Assembly: GCA_910586955.1 (NCBI GenBank)
Contig: CAJUMM010000065.1
Span: 1-14,722 of the forward strand
Source: an uncultured Lachnospiraceae bacterium
GTDB lineage: Bacteria; Bacillota; Clostridia; Lachnospirales; Lachnospiraceae
Length of the DNA: 14,722 nucleotides
Direction: 5' to 3'
Shown: one piece after another, positions 1 through 7,500 of the stretch
Position numbering within the stretch: the stretch's first letter is position 1
Layout: each line of letters begins with the position of its first letter
The notes under the pieces: generated by a model
Databases searched by the model: none
Told to the model about the DNA's origin: nothing
The model's input: only the letters and a program-made list of their open reading frames with translations
Translations under genes and position numbers: made by a program

Positions 1-1
1 A

Positions 2-37
2 GCAGCGATTGCAGAGGTGGAGAAGAGCAATGAGTAA
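2..37 (+). CDS. Possible 3' tail of the upstream gene (partial)
   Basis: An open frame enters from the left edge, reads AAIAEVEKSNE and stops at TAA (35-37). It would overlap the gpmI start by 8 nt. A second frame also enters from the edge and stops at TGA (31-33), giving an ATGA-type overlap with gpmI. I cannot tell which frame is the real one. The first reads more like protein. In Clostridia the gene before gpmI is often tpiA, but eleven residues are too few to identify it. Confidence 0.3.
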   Translation, partial: AAIAEVEKSNE

Positions 38-1568
38 AAAACCGACGGTATTGATGATTCTGGACGGCTACGGCCTGAATGAGAAACAGGAGGGCAATGC
101 GGTAGCCGAGGCGAAGACGCCTGTAATGGATAAGCTGATGGCAGAGTGTCCCTTTGTAAAGGGAAATGCCAGCGGCCTGGCCGTGGGGCTTCCCGACGGT
201 CAGATGGGAAACTCCGAGGTGGGCCATCTGAATATGGGGGCAGGCCGCATTGTGTACCAGGAGCTGACCCGGATTACCAAAGAGATTGAGGACGGGGTTT
301 TCTTTGAAAACGAAGCCCTGGTAAAGGCAGTGGAGAATGCCAAGGCCAACGATTCCGCCCTTCACCTGTACGGCCTGGTGTCCGACGGGGGCGTACACAG
401 CCACAATACCCATATCTACGGGCTTCTGGAGCTGGCCAAGCGCCACGGATTGAAAAAAGTATACGTACACTGTTTCCTGGACGGCCGGGACACGCCGCCC
501 ACTTCCGGCAAGGATTATGTGCAGGAGCTGGTGGATAAGATGGCGGAGATCGGCGTGGGAGAGGTGGCTACCGTTATGGGCCGCTACTATGCCATGGACC
601 GGGACAACCGCTGGGATCGGGTGGAGAAAGCATACCGGGCCCTGACCAAAGGGGAAGGGGAAGAGGCGGCGGACGGCGTAAGTGCCATTGCGGCCTCCTA
701 TGAGAAAGGCGTCAACGATGAGTTCGTAGTTCCCGCCGTAGTGAAGAGAGACGGAAAACCTGTAGCCGTGATTCAGGACAAGGATTCCATTATCTTTTAT
801 AACTTCCGCCCTGACCGTGCCAGAGAGATTACCAGGGCATTCTGTGATGATAACTTTACGGGATTTGAGCGGGAGAAGAAGCTTGATCTCACTTACGTCT
901 GCTTTACGGAGTATGATGTGACCATCCCCAATAAGCTGGTAGCCTTCCACAAGGTGGAGCTTCACAATACCTTCGGGGAATATCTGGCGGCCCATGGGAA
1001 AACCCAGGCCCGCATTGCGGAGACAGAGAAGTACGCCCACGTAACCTTCTTCTTCAACGGCGGCGTGGAGGAGCCCAATGAGGGGGAGGACCGGATTCTT
1101 GTGAAATCCCCCAAGGTTGCCACCTACGATCTCCAACCGGAGATGAGCGCCTTCGGCGTCTGCGACAAGCTGGTGGAAGCCGTCAAATCCGGGAAATACG
1201 ATGTGATTATCATCAACTTTGCCAATCCCGATATGGTAGGCCACACGGGCATCGAGGCTGCGGCCATCCAGGCGGTGGAAGCAGTGGATCAATGCGTAGG
1301 CAGGGCAGTGGAAGCCGTCAGAGAGGCAGGGGGACAGATGTTTATCTGTGCGGATCACGGAAATGCGGAGCAGCTGGTGGATTACCATACAGGCGCACCC
1401 TTTACGGCCCATACCACCAATCCCGTTCCCTTTATTCTGGTAAATGCGGATCCGGCCTATAAACTGCGGGAGGGCGGATGCCTGGCGGATATCATTCCCA
1501 CCCTCATTGAGCTGATGGGAATGGAGCAGCCGGAAGAAATGACAGGGAAATCTCTCCTGGTAAAATAA
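30..1568 (+). CDS. gpmI: 2,3-bisphosphoglycerate-independent phosphoglycerate mutase
   Basis: This cytosolic glycolytic and gluconeogenic enzyme interconverts 3- and 2-phosphoglycerate using two divalent metal ions, normally manganese. The 512-residue length is typical of the family. Visible active-site residues are Asp12 in LDGYG, the phospho-accepting Ser62 in GNSEVGH, Asp401 and His405 in NPDMVGHTG, Asp442 and His443 in ADHGNAE, and His461 in AHTTNP. I place the start at ATG 30 because GAGGTGG (14-20) lies 9 nt upstream and MSKKPTVLMILDGYG is the usual N-terminus. A TTG at 9 is in frame but would put that ribosome binding site inside the gene. A strong hairpin terminator follows. Enolase, the next enzyme of the pathway, lies 1.9 kb downstream beyond two unrelated genes. 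The identification is firm. Confidence 0.98.
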   Translation: MSKKPTVLMILDGYGLNEKQEGNAVAEAKTPVMDKLMAECPFVKGNASGLAVGLPDGQMGNSEVGHLNMGAGRIVYQELTRITKEIEDGVFFENEALVKAVENAKANDSALHLYGLVSDGGVHSHNTHIYGLLELAKRHGLKKVYVHCFLDGRDTPPTSGKDYVQELVDKMAEIGVGEVATVMGRYYAMDRDNRWDRVEKAYRALTKGEGEEAADGVSAIAASYEKGVNDEFVVPAVVKRDGKPVAVIQDKDSIIFYNFRPDRAREITRAFCDDNFTGFEREKKLDLTYVCFTEYDVTIPNKLVAFHKVELHNTFGEYLAAHGKTQARIAETEKYAHVTFFFNGGVEEPNEGEDRILVKSPKVATYDLQPEMSAFGVCDKLVEAVKSGKYDVIIINFANPDMVGHTGIEAAAIQAVEAVDQCVGRAVEAVREAGGQMFICADHGNAEQLVDYHTGAPFTAHTTNPVPFILVNADPAYKLREGGCLADIIPTLIELMGMEQPEEMTGKSLLVK

Positions 1569-1588
1569 GAGCAAGAAACAGATAACAG

Positions 1589-1628
1589 GCGCTTGCCTTT
1601 GGCCCTCAGGCCTTAGGCAGGCGCTTTT
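1589..1628 (+). terminator. Intrinsic terminator after gpmI
   Basis: The arms 1589-1598 (GCGCTTGCCT) and 1615-1624 (AGGCAGGCGC) form a 10-bp stem with one G-U pair. A small inner GGCC/GGCC stem can extend it. TTTT follows at 1625-1628. The hairpin starts about 20 nt after the gpmI stop codon. Confidence 0.85.
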
Positions 1629-1657
1629 GCGTCATATGAAAGAGAGGAACGGCTGAT

Positions 1658-2983
1658 ATGGATTATTTTAGCACGGGTCTTAATATCTTTTCTCTGGCAG
1701 GGCTGAGCGCTGTACACATCTATTTTTGCACCGGGCTTACCGGGAGAAAGCGAAGGGCGGGGTATTTCGTCCCATACATGCTCCTATTCTGCCTTCTGGA
1801 CTGGATTGCAAATAAGTTTTCCCTTCCCTGGGCCGTAACCATTGGGGCAGGCCTTTTCATACTGTATGGAGTAAACCGCTTTTTCCTGGGCAACCGTCCT
1901 TGGGTTTCCTGGGCGGCAGCAATCCTGGCCAATTACATCTCACAGATTTCCTTCGGGCTTATGAACTCGGTGGAGGCGGTGCTCTTTCCCCATGTTACGG
2001 ATCTTATGCTTTTGCGCGCAATGCTCATTGCGGCAACAGCGGTTTCCCTGGCCGTCAGCGCCGCCTGCTATGGGGCCGTAATAAAATCCATAGCGCCGGA
2101 GGAAATCGGCTCTGCGGCAAATGCGCTTTGCCTGCTGATTCCGGTTCTCTTCTTTTTCACTGCGGAATTGTATATTATGCAGACCTCCTATACCCGGGCG
2201 GTTTTCTATGACGTTTTATCCCCGGTTCTTCTCCTGGAAAATGCGGGAAAACATACGGCCCTGCTGGTTCTGCAGGCCCTGGGGCTGGGGGCCCTGTTCT
2301 GTACCCTGTATGCTTACCGGCATCTTTGCCGCAGCCTCCGGGAGAAAGCGAAAATGCAGTCTCTGGCCCAGGCAGTCCAGGCACAGAAACGATATGTTGC
2401 TGAGGCGCAGATGCGCTGGGAACAGACGAAAGCCTTTCGGCACGATATTAAAAATCATCTTTCCGTATTGAGGGGCCTGCTTAACAGCGGCAGGGTGCAT
2501 GAGGGCAAAGCCTATCTGCAAAAACTGGAAACAGCTTCCGCTCTTTTGTCCTTTCCTTATCAGACCGGCAATCCGGTGGTAGACATTTTATTGGGAGAAA
2601 AGCTTGAGATGGCAAAAGCAGATGGAATTGCAGCAGATGTTTCCCTGCTCCTGCCAAGTTCCTGGGGAATTGACGATTTCGATTTGTGCGTGATTTTTGC
2701 CAATGCTTTGGATAATGCCATTTGTGCCTGCCAGTCTGTGGAGGGAGAAAAGTCCATCCGTATCGGCGGAGAACGGCAGGGAGATTTCTATATGCTGGCA
2801 TTTGAAAATACCTGTTCGGAGGAACCGCTGCCCCCGGCGGGAATCGGGCTTTCCAACATCAAGGCCGTGGCGGAGAAATATTGCGGTGCCATGCTGGCAG
2901 AAAAAAAGGAAGGGCGGTTTTCTTTAAGCGTGCTGCTGAACATTTCATTACATCCGGAAAGCATTTCAATACAAATCTCTTGA
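1658..2983 (+). CDS. GHKL-type sensor histidine kinase (AgrC/NatK-like), orphan
   Basis: The first ~225 residues of this 441-residue protein hold about six hydrophobic membrane segments, ending near YRHLCRSLREK. A short coiled coil follows, then the dimerisation motif RHDIKNHL with the likely phospho-accepting His262. The GHKL ATPase domain shows the N box ANALDNAI (348-355) and the glycine box GIGLSNI (395-401). Kinases of this class usually phosphorylate a receiver-LytTR regulator encoded next door and often sense peptides through the membrane domain. No such regulator is adjacent. The LytTR gene 5 kb downstream lacks a receiver domain, so it is not an obvious partner. The start at ATG 1658 is supported by AGAGAGGA 8-9 nt upstream. 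I see no convincing promoter between the gpmI terminator and this gene. The signal sensed is unknown. Confidence 0.9.
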   Translation: MDYFSTGLNIFSLAGLSAVHIYFCTGLTGRKRRAGYFVPYMLLFCLLDWIANKFSLPWAVTIGAGLFILYGVNRFFLGNRPWVSWAAAILANYISQISFGLMNSVEAVLFPHVTDLMLLRAMLIAATAVSLAVSAACYGAVIKSIAPEEIGSAANALCLLIPVLFFFTAELYIMQTSYTRAVFYDVLSPVLLLENAGKHTALLVLQALGLGALFCTLYAYRHLCRSLREKAKMQSLAQAVQAQKRYVAEAQMRWEQTKAFRHDIKNHLSVLRGLLNSGRVHEGKAYLQKLETASALLSFPYQTGNPVVDILLGEKLEMAKADGIAADVSLLLPSSWGIDDFDLCVIFANALDNAICACQSVEGEKSIRIGGERQGDFYMLAFENTCSEEPLPPAGIGLSNIKAVAEKYCGAMLAEKKEGRFSLSVLLNISLHPESISIQIS

Positions 2984-3007
2984 AATTCTTTCTTAGAGCG
3001 GTAAACT
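2980..3007 (+). promoter_or_regulatory. Possible sigma-A promoter for the 131-residue gene
   Basis: TTGAAA (2980-2985) and TAAACT (3002-3007) are separated by 16 nt, just upstream of the gene at 3043. The -35 overlaps the stop codon of the kinase. The match is moderate, and no other candidate is visible in this 59-bp gap. Confidence 0.35.
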
Positions 3008-3042
3008 GGTAACAGCAACAGAGCAACAGGAAGGAGGAATCT

Positions 3043-3438
3043 ATGATGCAGTCTATTTCTGGAATAAACCATGTCCCCATGGGATCCTATGTGCCGGCTG
3101 CCGGCAGGGAAGAACCGGAAAAAATCCGGCAGCCCGAAGAAAAAACGAAAGAGAGCAGCCAAAAACCTGTGAGGGATGAATATGTTCCGGAGAAAAAGCC
3201 GGGACCGGACGGTGCTGAAAAAAATGGGAAAAGCTGCACCTGCAATACCGATAAGGTAGACCGGGAGATCGAAAAGCTGAAGAAGCAGAAACAGGAGCTT
3301 ACGCAGCAGATCAGCCGGGAAACGGATGGATCTAAGGTGAAGGCTTTGCAAAAACAACTGGCCCAGGTAGAAAGAGAACTGAGCCAAAAGGACAATGATA
3401 CCTACAGGCGTCAGAACGCCGTATATACATTCTCCTGA
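3043..3438 (+). CDS. Small hydrophilic coiled-coil protein of unknown function
   Basis: I recognise no characterised family. The first ~60 of 131 residues are rich in Pro, Glu and Lys and look disordered. A CTCNTDKVDREIEKLKKQK segment leads into a charged heptad-like coiled coil to about residue 118, and the tail reads SQKDNDTYRRQNAVYTFS. From memory, proteins with this C-terminal pattern occur in other Lachnospiraceae as hypotheticals. There is no signal peptide or membrane segment, so the protein is probably cytoplasmic. Two ATG codons lie in tandem (3043 and 3046). AGGAGG (3032-3037) is 5 nt from the first and 8 nt from the second, so translation may start at the second. The gene sits directly before the eno hairpin and may be co-transcribed with eno. 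Confidence 0.8.
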   Translation: MMQSISGINHVPMGSYVPAAGREEPEKIRQPEEKTKESSQKPVRDEYVPEKKPGPDGAEKNGKSCTCNTDKVDREIEKLKKQKQELTQQISRETDGSKVKALQKQLAQVERELSQKDNDTYRRQNAVYTFS

Positions 3439-3451
3439 TTACGGAAGTATA

Positions 3452-3495
3452 AAACCTCCTTTTTCTAGGTACACTTAGGTAGAAAAAGGAGGTTT
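3452..3495 (+). promoter_or_regulatory. Perfect 16-bp hairpin containing the eno ribosome binding site
   Basis: The arm 3452-3467 (AAACCTCCTTTTTCTA) is the exact reverse complement of 3480-3495 (TAGAAAAAGGAGGTTT), with a 12-nt loop. The right arm carries the eno AGGAGG (3487-3492), so folding would bury it completely against a CCTCCTTT sequence that mimics the 16S anti-Shine-Dalgarno tail. CTTTA follows, giving a T-rich run that could make the same hairpin an intrinsic terminator for the gene upstream. The loop boundaries carry a direct repeat TAGGTA (3466-3471 and 3476-3481). The structure is seen directly. Its role as terminator, attenuator or translational gate is inferred. Confidence 0.75.
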
Positions 3496-3499
3496 CTTT

Positions 3500-4807
3500 A
3501 TGCAGTTATATTTACCGATTACAGAGATTCATGCCAGGGAAATCCTGGATTCCCGGGGAAATCCCACCGTGGAGGCGGAAGTCACGGTAGAGGGGAATAT
3601 TACGGGAAGGGCCAGTGTGCCCTCCGGCGCATCTACCGGAAAGTTTGAGGCCGTGGAGCTGCGGGACGGGCAGTACCGTTACCTGGGACTGGGGGTACAG
3701 AAGGCCGTACACAATGTGAATACGAAAATTACGGACCTGCTCATAGGGGAGAACGCCCTGGAACAGTCCAGGCTTGATCACCTGCTGGTGGAGGAGGACG
3801 GTACGGACAACAAGTCCAATCTGGGGGCCAACGCCACCTTAAGCGTATCCATGGCAGCTGCCAAGGCTGCGGCCAAGGCCCTGAAGGTGCCCTTGTACCA
3901 GTATCTGGGAGGCGTCCATGCAAAGCGGCTGCCGGTTCCCATGATGAACATCTTAAACGGAGGCAAGCATGCGGACAATACAGTGGATCTCCAGGAATTT
4001 ATGATTATGCCCGTAGGGGCCTGCTGTTTTAAAGAAGGCCTGCGGATGGGGGCGGAAATCTATTACAAGCTGAAGCTGCTTTTAAAGAAACGGGGCCTTT
4101 CCACTGCCGTGGGGGACGAGGGCGGCTTTGCACCGGATCTTTCGGATACCAAGGAAGTGCTGGACTGCATTGTAGAGGCTATCCGTATGGCAGATTACGA
4201 GCCCGGCGTCCAGGTACAGATTGCCATTGACGCCGCTTCCAGCGAGTTTTACGACGAGAAGACGGGAAAATATTTCTTCGAGGGCGAAAGCCGCATGCGG
4301 GGGGAGAAGATTCTGCGCTCTCCGGAAGAACTTGTGGATTACTACGAGGAACTCCTTGACCGGTATCCGATTGTGTCCATTGAAGACGGTTTGATGGAAG
4401 AAGACTGGGACGGCTGGAAGATGCTGACCGGCCGTCTGGGAAACCGGGTGCAGCTGGTGGGAGACGATCTCTTTGTGACCAACGTAAAGCGCCTGGGAAT
4501 GGGAATCCAGATGAATGCGGGAAATTCTATCCTGGTGAAGGTGAACCAGATCGGGACCGTCTCCGAGGCCATGGATGCCATTGAACTGGCAAAGACCAGC
4601 GGCTATACCACAGTGATTTCCCACCGCTCCGGGGAGACGGAGGAGGATTTTATTGCGGATCTGGCGGTGGCGGTGAATGCTGGGCAGATTAAGACCGGGG
4701 CACCCTGCCGTATGGACCGGATAGCCAAGTACAACCAGCTTCTGCGCATAGAGGAGCAGCTTCATCCGGTGGGAACGTACTACAATCCTTTTTATGAGAA
4801 AAATTGA
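3500..4807 (+). CDS. eno: Enolase (phosphopyruvate hydratase)
   Basis: Enolase converts 2-phosphoglycerate to phosphoenolpyruvate in the cytosol and is a magnesium-dependent homodimer or octamer. The 435-residue length is normal. Catalytic and metal-binding residues are present: Glu166 (QEFMIMP), Glu207 (GDEGGFAP), Glu295-Asp296 (SIEDG), Asp322 (GDDLFVTN), Lys347 (KVNQIGT), His375 (SHRSGETE) and Lys398 (GQIKTG). The phosphate-proximal SGASTG loop is also intact. A small deviation is Lys156 in GGKHADN, where many enolases have Glu or Ser; I do not expect loss of function. The start at ATG 3500 is fixed by AGGAGG 7 nt upstream, which lies in the right arm of a perfect hairpin. gpmI upstream supplies its substrate. 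secG downstream has its own promoter. Confidence 0.98.
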   Translation: MQLYLPITEIHAREILDSRGNPTVEAEVTVEGNITGRASVPSGASTGKFEAVELRDGQYRYLGLGVQKAVHNVNTKITDLLIGENALEQSRLDHLLVEEDGTDNKSNLGANATLSVSMAAAKAAAKALKVPLYQYLGGVHAKRLPVPMMNILNGGKHADNTVDLQEFMIMPVGACCFKEGLRMGAEIYYKLKLLLKKRGLSTAVGDEGGFAPDLSDTKEVLDCIVEAIRMADYEPGVQVQIAIDAASSEFYDEKTGKYFFEGESRMRGEKILRSPEELVDYYEELLDRYPIVSIEDGLMEEDWDGWKMLTGRLGNRVQLVGDDLFVTNVKRLGMGIQMNAGNSILVKVNQIGTVSEAMDAIELAKTSGYTTVISHRSGETEEDFIADLAVAVNAGQIKTGAPCRMDRIAKYNQLLRIEEQLHPVGTYYNPFYEKN

Positions 4808-4858
4808 TGACGCCGGCGTCCGGGCGGCTCTTGGCAAGTGTTCCTTTGCAAAATATGC

Positions 4859-4887
4859 TTGATCATTGTCCCAACCTGTGGTAAAAT
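4859..4887 (+). promoter_or_regulatory. Sigma-A promoter for secG (and probably rnr)
   Basis: TTGATC (4859-4864) and TAAAAT (4882-4887) have a 17-nt spacer, and TGG directly before the -10 gives an extended -10. The promoter lies in the 110-bp gap between eno and secG. Confidence 0.75.
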
Positions 4888-4917
4888 GTACCTTGTTCGA
4901 CCATAGGAGGTGTGATG

Positions 4918-5154
4918 ATGGGTATTTTGAGAATTATCCTTACAATTATATTTGTTGCGGTATGTGTGATTTTGACAGGGATTGTCCTGATGCAGGAAGG
5001 CAAATCAACCGGACTTGGAGCCATTGCAGGCGGCAACTCCTTCTGGGAGCAGAATAAGAACCGCTCTGCAGAGGGAAAGTTGGTATTGATTACGAAGATT
5101 CTGGCGGCCGTATTTATCGTACTGGCCCTTATATTGAATCTCAATGTGATTTAG
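4918..5154 (+). CDS. secG: Preprotein translocase subunit SecG
   Basis: SecG is the small non-essential membrane subunit of the SecYEG protein-export channel. The 78-residue protein has two transmembrane helices (about 3-23 and 57-76) joined by the diagnostic cytoplasmic loop QEGKSTGLGAIAGG. Three in-frame start codons follow each other: GTG 4912, ATG 4915 and ATG 4918. AGGAGG (4905-4910) is only 1 and 4 nt from the first two but 7 nt from the third, so I choose 4918. A good promoter lies 30 bp upstream. The order secG-rnr-smpB after eno is common in Firmicutes. Confidence 0.95.
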   Translation: MGILRIILTIIFVAVCVILTGIVLMQEGKSTGLGAIAGGNSFWEQNKNRSAEGKLVLITKILAAVFIVLALILNLNVI

Positions 5155-5168
5155 AGAAGGCAGTTGAC

Positions 5169-5200
5169 AAAGCACTCCCGGCGGATACCGAGGGTGCTTT
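5169..5200 (+). promoter_or_regulatory. Hairpin between secG and rnr, possible attenuator
   Basis: AAAGCACTC (5169-5177) pairs with GGGTGCTTT (5192-5200), and after one C-A mismatch CGG (5179-5181) pairs with CCG (5188-5190) around a 6-nt loop. The sequence after it, CATTCGTTATAG, is only moderately T-rich. It may therefore be a leaky terminator or an mRNA processing or stability element rather than a full stop. Confidence 0.5.
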
Positions 5201-5223
5201 CATTCGTTATAGCAGGAATTGGA

Positions 5224-7371
5224 ATGGAAAAAGAAAAATTAGAAAAGAGAAAGAAGGTTATCTTCGAATTTATCTGTGATCCCCACTATGTTCCCATGAA
5301 GCAGAAGGAGCTGGCGGTTCTTCTCCAGATCCCAAAGGAAGAGAGGCCGGATCTGGCGGAAGTGCTGGAGGAGCTTGTGGAGGAGCAAAAGCTAACCCTT
5401 TCCAAACGGGGCCGGTACAGCCGGGCGGAGAAGAAATATGCAGTGGGGACCTTTACAAGCCACGCCAAAGGCTTCGGTTTTGTGTCCCTGGAGGAAGAGA
5501 CCGAGGATTGGTTTATCGGGGAAAAAGATACGGGGGGTGCGTTTCTCGGGGACACCGTCCGGGTGGAGTTAAAAGGCAGAGTCGGCGGCAGACGCCGGGA
5601 AGGTGTTGTGACGGAGATTCTGGCCCACGGCATCACCGAGGTGGTGGGGACCTTTGAGAGGAGCAAGAATTTCGGCTTTGTAGTGCCGGATAACCAGCGG
5701 ATTGCCAAAGATATTTTCATCCCCCTGGAAAGGAGCCAAGGGGCCGTCACCGGACATAAGGTGGTGGCGGAAATTACCGATTACGGCGGCGGAAGGAAGA
5801 ATCCGGAAGGGCGTATCACGGAGATTCTGGGACACAGCAGCGATCCCGGGGCTGACATTCTTTCCATGGTCCGGGCCTACCAGCTTCCGGAGGAATTTTC
5901 CCAGCGGGAGTTAAGCCAGGCGGAGCGGGTGGCAAAGCCGGTATCGGAAGGAGACCGGAAAGGGCGGCTGGATCTGAGAGAGGAGCTGTGCGTCACCATT
6001 GACGGGGAAGATGCCAAAGATTTGGACGACGCCGTTTCCCTGAGAAGGGAAGGGGAAACCTATATCCTAAGTGTCCACATTGCGGATGTGGCCAATTATG
6101 TCCAGGAGAACAGCGCCCTTGACCGGGCAGCCTCCCAGCGGGGAACCAGCGTCTATCTGGCGGACCGGGTGATTCCCATGCTGCCCCGGAGCCTTTCCAA
6201 CGGCATCTGTTCCCTGAATGAAGGGGAGGACCGTCTGGCCCTAAGCTGCATTATGACTTTTGATCCCAGGGGGAAACTCTTGGGCCACACCCTGGCAGAG
6301 ACGGTGATCCGGGTGAGAAAGCGCTTAAGTTACCCCCTGGTACAGGAGCTCCTGGAGGGAGCGGGGGAGGAGAAGGAACGGGAGTACGGGGAACTTCTTC
6401 CTATGCTGAAGGAAATGGAAAAGCTCTCCCGGCTTTTGCGGGCAAGGCGCAGAAAGCGGGGGGCCATTGACTTTGACTTTCCCGAGACGAAGATTATTCT
6501 GGACGACAGGGGGCGGCCCTTGGAAATCCGTCCCTGTGAGCGCAGCACGGCTACCAGGCTCATAGAGGATTTTATGCTGGCGGCCAATGAGACGGTGGCG
6601 GCGGATTATTTCTGGCAGGCCCAGCCCTTCCTGTACCGGGTCCATGAAAACCCCGACGGGGATCAGATGAAGAAGCTGGGGGTCTTTATCCGGAACTTCG
6701 GCTACACCCTTCATCTGGGCGGGGATGAGGTCCATCCGGGAGAGGTACAGAAACTTCTGGATAAGATTGCGGGGACCCCGGAAGAAGCCCTGCTCTCCCG
6801 CCTGACCCTGCGGGCCATGAAGCAGGCCAGGTATTCCACGGACTGTACGGGACATTTCGGCTTGGCGGCCCGGTATTACTGCCACTTTACCTCCCCCATC
6901 CGCAGGTATCCGGATCTGCAGATTCACCGGATTATCAAGGAGAATCTCCGGGGACGGCTGAATGAGGAACGGGTGGAGCACTATGCGGCTATTCTGGACA
7001 AGGCAGCCAAGCACAGCAGTGAGACGGAGCGCCGGGCCGACGAGATCGAGCGGGAGACCCAGAAGCTTAAGAAGGCGGAATATATGGAGAGCCATATAGG
7101 GGAACTGTATGAGGGCGTGATTTCCGGGATTACCAATTACGGCATGTACGTGGAGCTTCCCAATACGGTGGAGGGACTGGTGCATGTGCATTCCTTGGAG
7201 GATGATTTCTACGAGTACCGGGAGGGAGACTATGAGCTTCGGGGAGAGCGGACGGGAAAGACCTACCGTCTGGGACAGCGGGTCCGCATTCAGGTAAAAG
7301 CCGTAGACAGGCTGTGCCGGACAATAGACTTTTCGTTAGCAGAGAGCAGCGCGGAAGAAGACAAGTTGTGA
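5224..7371 (+). CDS. rnr: Ribonuclease R (3'-5' exoribonuclease)
   Basis: RNase R degrades structured RNA processively from the 3' end, including mRNA released by trans-translation. The 715-residue protein has the expected order: N-terminal helical region, two cold-shock-like RNA-binding domains (roughly 75-210; AKGFGFV and NFGFVVPDN are typical strands), an RNB catalytic domain with the metal-binding DGEDAKDLDDA (260-270) and HFTSPIRRYPDL, and a C-terminal S1 domain (about 627-708). The tail is short and lacks the long Lys-rich extension of enterobacterial RNase R. I choose ATG 5224 (MEKEKLEKRKK) because AGGA lies 6 nt upstream and homologues start this way. An in-frame TTG at 5164 would add 20 unlikely residues that overlap a hairpin. 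The smpB gene 170 bp downstream fits a shared role in ribosome rescue. Confidence 0.97.
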   Translation: MEKEKLEKRKKVIFEFICDPHYVPMKQKELAVLLQIPKEERPDLAEVLEELVEEQKLTLSKRGRYSRAEKKYAVGTFTSHAKGFGFVSLEEETEDWFIGEKDTGGAFLGDTVRVELKGRVGGRRREGVVTEILAHGITEVVGTFERSKNFGFVVPDNQRIAKDIFIPLERSQGAVTGHKVVAEITDYGGGRKNPEGRITEILGHSSDPGADILSMVRAYQLPEEFSQRELSQAERVAKPVSEGDRKGRLDLREELCVTIDGEDAKDLDDAVSLRREGETYILSVHIADVANYVQENSALDRAASQRGTSVYLADRVIPMLPRSLSNGICSLNEGEDRLALSCIMTFDPRGKLLGHTLAETVIRVRKRLSYPLVQELLEGAGEEKEREYGELLPMLKEMEKLSRLLRARRRKRGAIDFDFPETKIILDDRGRPLEIRPCERSTATRLIEDFMLAANETVAADYFWQAQPFLYRVHENPDGDQMKKLGVFIRNFGYTLHLGGDEVHPGEVQKLLDKIAGTPEEALLSRLTLRAMKQARYSTDCTGHFGLAARYYCHFTSPIRRYPDLQIHRIIKENLRGRLNEERVEHYAAILDKAAKHSSETERRADEIERETQKLKKAEYMESHIGELYEGVISGITNYGMYVELPNTVEGLVHVHSLEDDFYEYREGDYELRGERTGKTYRLGQRVRIQVKAVDRLCRTIDFSLAESSAEEDKL

Positions 7372-7500
7372 GCCGTGTCATGCTTGCATGTAAACGGCTT
7401 ATAACTTGGCTTCTTCCATGGGGCGAACGCCCCGAAGCGAGATGCAGCGAAGCGGAATCGAGCTTGCGCTGCGGAGTAGCGGAGCAGAGTGGTTGGATGC
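7371..7500 (+). repeat. GC-rich self-complementary element between rnr and smpB, possible dispersed repeat or structured RNA
   Basis: Three hairpins follow one another. (1) AGCCGT (7371-7376) pairs with ACGGCT (7394-7399), enclosing CATGC/GCATG. (2) GGGGC-GAAC-GCCCC (7420-7433) is extended by GCTTC (7409-7413) with GAAGC (7434-7438). (3) GCAGCGAAGC (7444-7453) pairs with GCTTGCGCTGC (7462-7472), with one bulged G. Short repeated units occur: CGAAGCGA/CGAAGCGG and the tandem octamers GCGGAGTA/GCGGAGCA (7471-7486). CAGTACTG (about 7503-7510) is a further palindrome. The composition differs from both flanking genes. None of the hairpins ends in a T-run. It is not a tmRNA or tRNA that I can recognise. 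A dispersed intergenic repeat or a structured 5' leader of smpB are the main options. Confidence 0.5.

Noticed and set aside
2788..3387. A 199-codon open frame on the - strand across the kinase end and the 131-residue gene
   Set aside because: Phe- and Leu-rich low-complexity translation is expected from reversing Lys/Glu-rich codons. It has no supported ribosome binding site and overlaps two + strand genes.
4082..4837. A 251-codon open frame antisense to eno
   Set aside because: It is a shadow of the conserved enolase reading frame with no recognisable domain.
5164..5169. TTGACA as a promoter -35 for rnr
   Set aside because: No -10 box lies 15-19 nt downstream. The region there is the hairpin stem and loop.
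6325..7191. A 288-codon open frame antisense to rnr
   Set aside because: It is a shadow frame. The + strand encodes the conserved RNB and S1 domains of RNase R.
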